From assembly GCA_003513015.1 (NCBI GenBank), contig DOTA01000020.1, positions 425 to 8,183 of the forward strand: a stretch of DNA of 7,759 nucleotides. The letters are read 5' to 3'. Within the stretch, counting starts at the first letter, position 1. Each line of letters opens with the position of its first letter. The notes under the pieces were generated by a model. It was given only the letters and a program-made list of their open reading frames with translations, was not told the origin of the DNA and did not search any database. Of the stretch, positions 5,338 through 7,759 are shown piece after piece. Made by a program: the position numbers and the translations under genes. The stretch comes from Chloroflexota bacterium. GTDB taxonomy: Bacteria; Chloroflexota; Anaerolineae; Anaerolineales; UBA11858.

Positions 5338-5873
5338 TTTATGGAGAACGAATCCGCCTGCGGTCCATCACCCGCACTGACTTACCATTATTTGTTGAAT
5401 GGCTCAATGATCCTGAAGTGACGCATGGCCTGGTGCATTACCTGCCTTTTTCCCTGGAAGATGAGGAAAACTGGTTCGAAAATATGCTCAAAATGCCCCG
5501 AGAAGAACACCCTTTGATGATTGACATCCGCTCCGAACAAGGATGGGAAGCCATTGGGGATTGTGCGGTCTTCAACATTGATTGGCGCATCCGCCAAGCC
5601 GAATTTGGCATTGTGATTGGCGCCAAACATCACTGGAATAAAGGCTATGGCACCGAGGCGCTCAGCCTAACCATCCAACACTGTTTTGAAACCTTGAATC
5701 TAAATCGGGTTTATTTGCGGGTGTATGAGAATAACCCGCGTGCCCAGCGCGCTTACGAGAAAGCCGGCATGAGCATCGAAGGGCGCATGCGTCAGGCGCA
5801 TTACGATAATGGCAAATATGTAGATGTGATTTTAATGAGTATTTTGCGCTCGGAATGGCAAGAAAACAAATAA
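5334..5873 (+). CDS. GNAT-family N-acetyltransferase, RimJ/RimL type
   Basis: A 179-residue acetyl-CoA-dependent acyltransferase of the Acetyltransf_3 (RimJ/RimL-like) group. The N-terminus, GERIRLRSITRTDLPLFVEWLNDPEV (4-29), is typical of this group. The acetyl-CoA pyrophosphate loop is in WNKGYGTEAL (101-110). The C-terminal hallmark N-x-R-A-x-x-A-Y-E-K-x-G is at 134-145, followed by EGRMRQAHYDNGKYVD. The substrate cannot be read from sequence: ribosomal-protein N-termini, small amines or antibiotics are all possible for relatives. The start overlaps the meaB stop (ATGA), and GGAGG (5320-5324) is 9 nt upstream, so the two genes are translationally coupled. The overlap implies co-expression with the mutase chaperone, but a functional link is only suggested. 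No signal peptide or membrane segment is seen. Confidence 0.9.
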   Translation: MIYGERIRLRSITRTDLPLFVEWLNDPEVTHGLVHYLPFSLEDEENWFENMLKMPREEHPLMIDIRSEQGWEAIGDCAVFNIDWRIRQAEFGIVIGAKHHWNKGYGTEALSLTIQHCFETLNLNRVYLRVYENNPRAQRAYEKAGMSIEGRMRQAHYDNGKYVDVILMSILRSEWQENK

Positions 5874-5876
5874 CAA

Positions 5877-5900
5877 TTGGGCGACCCGTCGGTCGCCCAA
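5877..5900 (+). repeat. Perfect GC-rich hairpin between the acetyltransferase and prs
   Basis: TTGGGCGACC (5877-5886) pairs perfectly with GGTCGCCCAA (5891-5900) around a 4-nt loop, 3 nt after the acetyltransferase stop. No T-run follows on the plus strand, so intrinsic termination would be weak. It may stabilise the mRNA 3' end or act as a partial terminator. On the minus strand it is followed by a T-rich stretch, but no minus-strand gene ends here. The arms share GGGCGAC/GTCGCCC with the hairpin at 2498-2526. Confidence 0.7.
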
Positions 5901-5903
5901 CGC

Positions 5904-5909
5904 TATAAT
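5904..5909 (+). promoter_or_regulatory. Probable -10 element of the prs promoter
   Basis: A perfect TATAAT lies immediately after the hairpin. No good -35 is visible at 16-18 bp, because that position falls within the hairpin arms. If used, transcription would begin near 5916 and leave a leader of about 74 nt before prs. Confidence 0.45.
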
Positions 5910-5916
5910 ACCCACA

Positions 5917-5960
5917 GTTGAAAATTGCGCTTTATACCTTCTAAAAACGCGATTTTCGAC
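5917..5960 (+). promoter_or_regulatory. Candidate leader-RNA hairpin upstream of prs
   Basis: GTTGAAAATTGCG (5917-5929) can pair with CGCGATTTTCGAC (5948-5960) over 13 consecutive pairs, two of them G-U, around an 18-nt A/T-rich loop. G-U pairs hint at selection on RNA rather than DNA, but two are weak evidence. It would form at the very 5' end of the predicted prs transcript. It matches no riboswitch class I can recognise. Confidence 0.35.
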
Positions 5961-5989
5961 CATGTGCGGTATCTTTTGGGAGAATATTT

Positions 5990-7000
5990 ATGACCGGACC
6001 CCACCACCATCACGACTGCGGTATGTATGGCGAAATCAAAATTTTTGCGGGCACCGCTTCACAAGAATTGGCCGAAGAAATCGCCTGCTACCTGGAAGCA
6101 CAGCTCAGCGACCACACCGTCACCCATTTTGCCAACGATAACCTCTGGATTCAGCTCAATGAAAGTGTGCGCGGGCAAGATGTGTACATCATCCAGAGCA
6201 CTTCCAAACCCGTACATCAAAACCTGATGGAACTGCTCATCATGCTGCAAACCCTGCGGCTGGATTCAGCCGGGCGTGTGACGGCTGTGGTTCCCTACCT
6301 GTGCTATACGCGCTCCGATAAAAAAGATAAGCCGCGCGTGCCTATCACCGCCCGGCTGGTTGCCGATATGATCGAAGTAGCCGGGGCCGACCGCTACATG
6401 ACCCTCGATATGCACGCCGGGCAAATCCAAGGATTTTTCTCCATCCCCGGCGATGTACTCAGCGCCTTTTACATCCTGGCCAACGAGATGGAAAAGATCA
6501 TGCCCCAGATGAAAGACCCCAAGGTCGTTGCCACCGATCTCGGCTTCGCCAAAAAAGGGCGCAACTTTGCCTCCCGCCTCAATGCCCCCATCGCTTTCGT
6601 AGAAAAAAGGCGCGCCGGAGAAGACGATCAAACCGAGGCCCTCACCCTCATCGGTGATGTCAAAGACCGCGATGTCATTATCGTGGACGATGAGGTCGAT
6701 ACCGCTGGCTCGATCACCAAAGCCGTTAAAGTTGTCAAAGAATATGGTGCCCGCGATGTTTACCTGACTTTCGTCCACCCCCTCTTCTCCGGCAATGCCA
6801 CCGAGCTGCTGGCCGAAGCCCCTATCAAAAAAATCATCACCACCAACACCGTCCCCATCCCGGCCGAAAAATTTGCTTTGCTGCAAGATAAACTGATTAT
6901 TTGCTCGGTGGCCCCTCTGTTAGCCGAAGTGATTCTGCACGCCCACGAAGGCCGCAGCGTGGGTGAAATGCTCAACGAAAAATATGCCCGAACTCCCTGA
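5990..7000 (+). CDS. prs: Ribose-phosphate pyrophosphokinase (PRPP synthetase) with a His-rich N-terminal extension
   Basis: Makes PRPP from ribose 5-phosphate and ATP, feeding purine, pyrimidine, NAD, histidine and tryptophan synthesis in the cytoplasm. The product is 336 residues, against about 315 for the family. The usual start, MYGEIKIFAGTASQELA, comes only at residue 12. Before it is an 11-residue extension with four consecutive histidines (5-8), Asp and Cys. The ATG at 5990 is preferred because GGGAG (5978-5982) is 7 nt upstream, whereas the ATG at 6023 has no SD. Conserved motifs are RGQDVYIIQS (61-70), TRSDKKDKPRVPIT (107-120), LDMHAGQIQGFF (139-150), the active-site loop EKRR (205-208) and the PRPP loop IVDDEVDTAGS (231-241). 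The DKKDKPRVPI segment departs from the DRKARSREPI form common in classical enzymes. The stop lies 17 nt inside mutM. Confidence 0.96.
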   Translation: MTGPHHHHDCGMYGEIKIFAGTASQELAEEIACYLEAQLSDHTVTHFANDNLWIQLNESVRGQDVYIIQSTSKPVHQNLMELLIMLQTLRLDSAGRVTAVVPYLCYTRSDKKDKPRVPITARLVADMIEVAGADRYMTLDMHAGQIQGFFSIPGDVLSAFYILANEMEKIMPQMKDPKVVATDLGFAKKGRNFASRLNAPIAFVEKRRAGEDDQTEALTLIGDVKDRDVIIVDDEVDTAGSITKAVKVVKEYGARDVYLTFVHPLFSGNATELLAEAPIKKIITTNTVPIPAEKFALLQDKLIICSVAPLLAEVILHAHEGRSVGEMLNEKYARTP

Positions 7001-7759
7001 AGTTGAAACCATCCGCCGTAACCTGCGCAATGGCACCCCAAATAGCCCCTCCCTGCTCGGCAAGCGCATCCATCACGCTAGCCTGCTCTGGTTGGGCGTT
7101 CTGGTCGATCCCGACCCCGACGAGTTTCAACTGCGCATTCTCGGGCAAACCATCCTCAATTTTGGCCGCCGCGCCAAATACCTGCGCATCCAACTCAGCG
7201 AGGATGAACTCATCGTCCACCTGCGCATGAGCGGCGATCTGCTGGTCGAAAACGAAAGCGACCCCATTTTGCCCCATCACCGTTTTCTGCTGCATTTTGA
7301 AGATGGCATGCGCCTGGCCTTTAATGATGTACGCAAATTTGGACGCCTCTGGCTGATGGCTGATCCCGCGCCCCTGTTTGCCCAACTCGGACCGGAACCT
7401 TTGGGTGATGCCCTTTCCCCCGAAGATTTCTACACTCGATTAAACACGCACCACCGCCAACTCAAGCCCCTTTTGCTCGACCAAAGTTTTTTAGCGGGGG
7501 TGGGCAACATCTACGCCGACGAATCTTTGCACCGCGCCGGGTTGCACCCCCAAACCCTGGCAGATAGCCTGACCCCGGAGCAAGCCGCGGCCCTGCTACA
7601 AAGCATCCGGCAAGTGCTGGAGGCCGGGATCGCCGCCAATGGCGCCAGCATCGACTGGGTCTACCGCGGCGGCGGATTCCAGCACCAATTTCAAGTCTAT
7701 CAACGCACAGGGGAACCTTGCTATCGCTGCGGCACCTCCATCGAACGCACGGTGGTTGG
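6984..7759 (+). CDS. mutM: Formamidopyrimidine-DNA glycosylase (3' partial)
   Basis: Bifunctional base-excision repair enzyme that removes 8-oxoguanine and FaPy lesions and cuts the strand by beta,delta-elimination. The frame is open from ATG at 6984 to the window end, 258 residues of an expected 270-280. MPELPEVET gives the catalytic N-terminal Pro2 and Glu3. GRRAKYL contains the conserved Lys65, and HLRMSGDL (79-86) and NDVRKFGRLW (114-123) are DNA-binding segments. The helix-two-turn-helix motif appears as KPLLLDQSFLAGVGNIYADE (161-180). The first zinc-finger pair is CYRC (246-249); the second pair is past the window edge. MutM is favoured over Nei because of the PELPEVE start and the H2TH sequence. 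It overlaps the prs 3' end by 17 nt in another frame and lacks a good SD, so it is probably coupled to prs translation. Confidence 0.95.
   Translation, partial: MPELPEVETIRRNLRNGTPNSPSLLGKRIHHASLLWLGVLVDPDPDEFQLRILGQTILNFGRRAKYLRIQLSEDELIVHLRMSGDLLVENESDPILPHHRFLLHFEDGMRLAFNDVRKFGRLWLMADPAPLFAQLGPEPLGDALSPEDFYTRLNTHHRQLKPLLLDQSFLAGVGNIYADESLHRAGLHPQTLADSLTPEQAAALLQSIRQVLEAGIAANGASIDWVYRGGGFQHQFQVYQRTGEPCYRCGTSIERTVV

Noticed and set aside
5962..6139. Short plus-strand frame beginning MCGIF, reminiscent of glutamine amidotransferase N-termini
   Set aside because: The resemblance ends after five residues. The frame overlaps the prs SD and coding region and closes after about 60 codons. Treated as coincidence.
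6266..6886. Minus-strand open frame of 206 residues antisense to prs
   Set aside because: It is Gly/Asp/Phe-rich, the mirror of prs codons, with no family resemblance and no promoter or SD in context.

Overview
The window carries ordinary housekeeping and central-metabolism genes from a bacterium. It fits best with the Chloroflexota, probably an Anaerolineae-like lineage. That assignment is an inference from overall protein flavour: a longer-than-usual L35 beside infC and rplT, a stand-alone B12-binding mutase subunit followed by a MeaB GTPase, and a PRPP synthetase that begins MYGEIKIFAG after a short extension. No marker gene settles it. I see no IS element, CRISPR array, tRNA, rRNA or phage gene, and no gap between genes exceeds 300 bases.

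Layout. (1) Positions 1-1762 (+) hold the C-terminal 586 residues of a P2-type, calcium-pump-like ATPase whose 5' end lies outside the window. (2) Positions 1834-3315 (+) hold the conserved infC-rpmI-rplT operon (IF-3, L35, L20). It has a consensus-like promoter, structured RNA segments before each gene and a terminator after rplT. infC has no usable ATG, GTG or TTG at its true N-terminus and most likely starts at ATA (1920-1922). (3) Positions 3353-3712 (-) hold a convergent cold-shock protein gene with its own promoter and terminator. (4) Positions 3813-5873 (+) hold a mutase B12-binding subunit, a MeaB/ArgK-family GTPase and a GNAT acetyltransferase. The last two overlap by ATGA. A compact three-arm inverted and direct repeat sits just before meaB. 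(5) Positions 5904-7759 (+) hold PRPP synthetase and, overlapping it by 17 nt, the start of formamidopyrimidine-DNA glycosylase (mutM), cut by the window end.

How the genes work together. The infC operon supplies an initiation factor and two large-subunit proteins. In other bacteria this operon is controlled by IF-3 (through its start codon) and by L20 (through mRNA structures), and the window shows candidates for both. The B12-binding subunit and MeaB belong together: the first carries adenosylcobalamin for an acyl-CoA mutase whose catalytic subunit is not here, and the second loads or protects that cofactor. prs and mutM share a transcript but have no obvious common pathway.

I found no clearly new multi-gene system. 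The observations most worth testing are in the non-coding stretches: the ATA start of infC, the possible pseudoknot before rplT, and the alternative hairpins before meaB.
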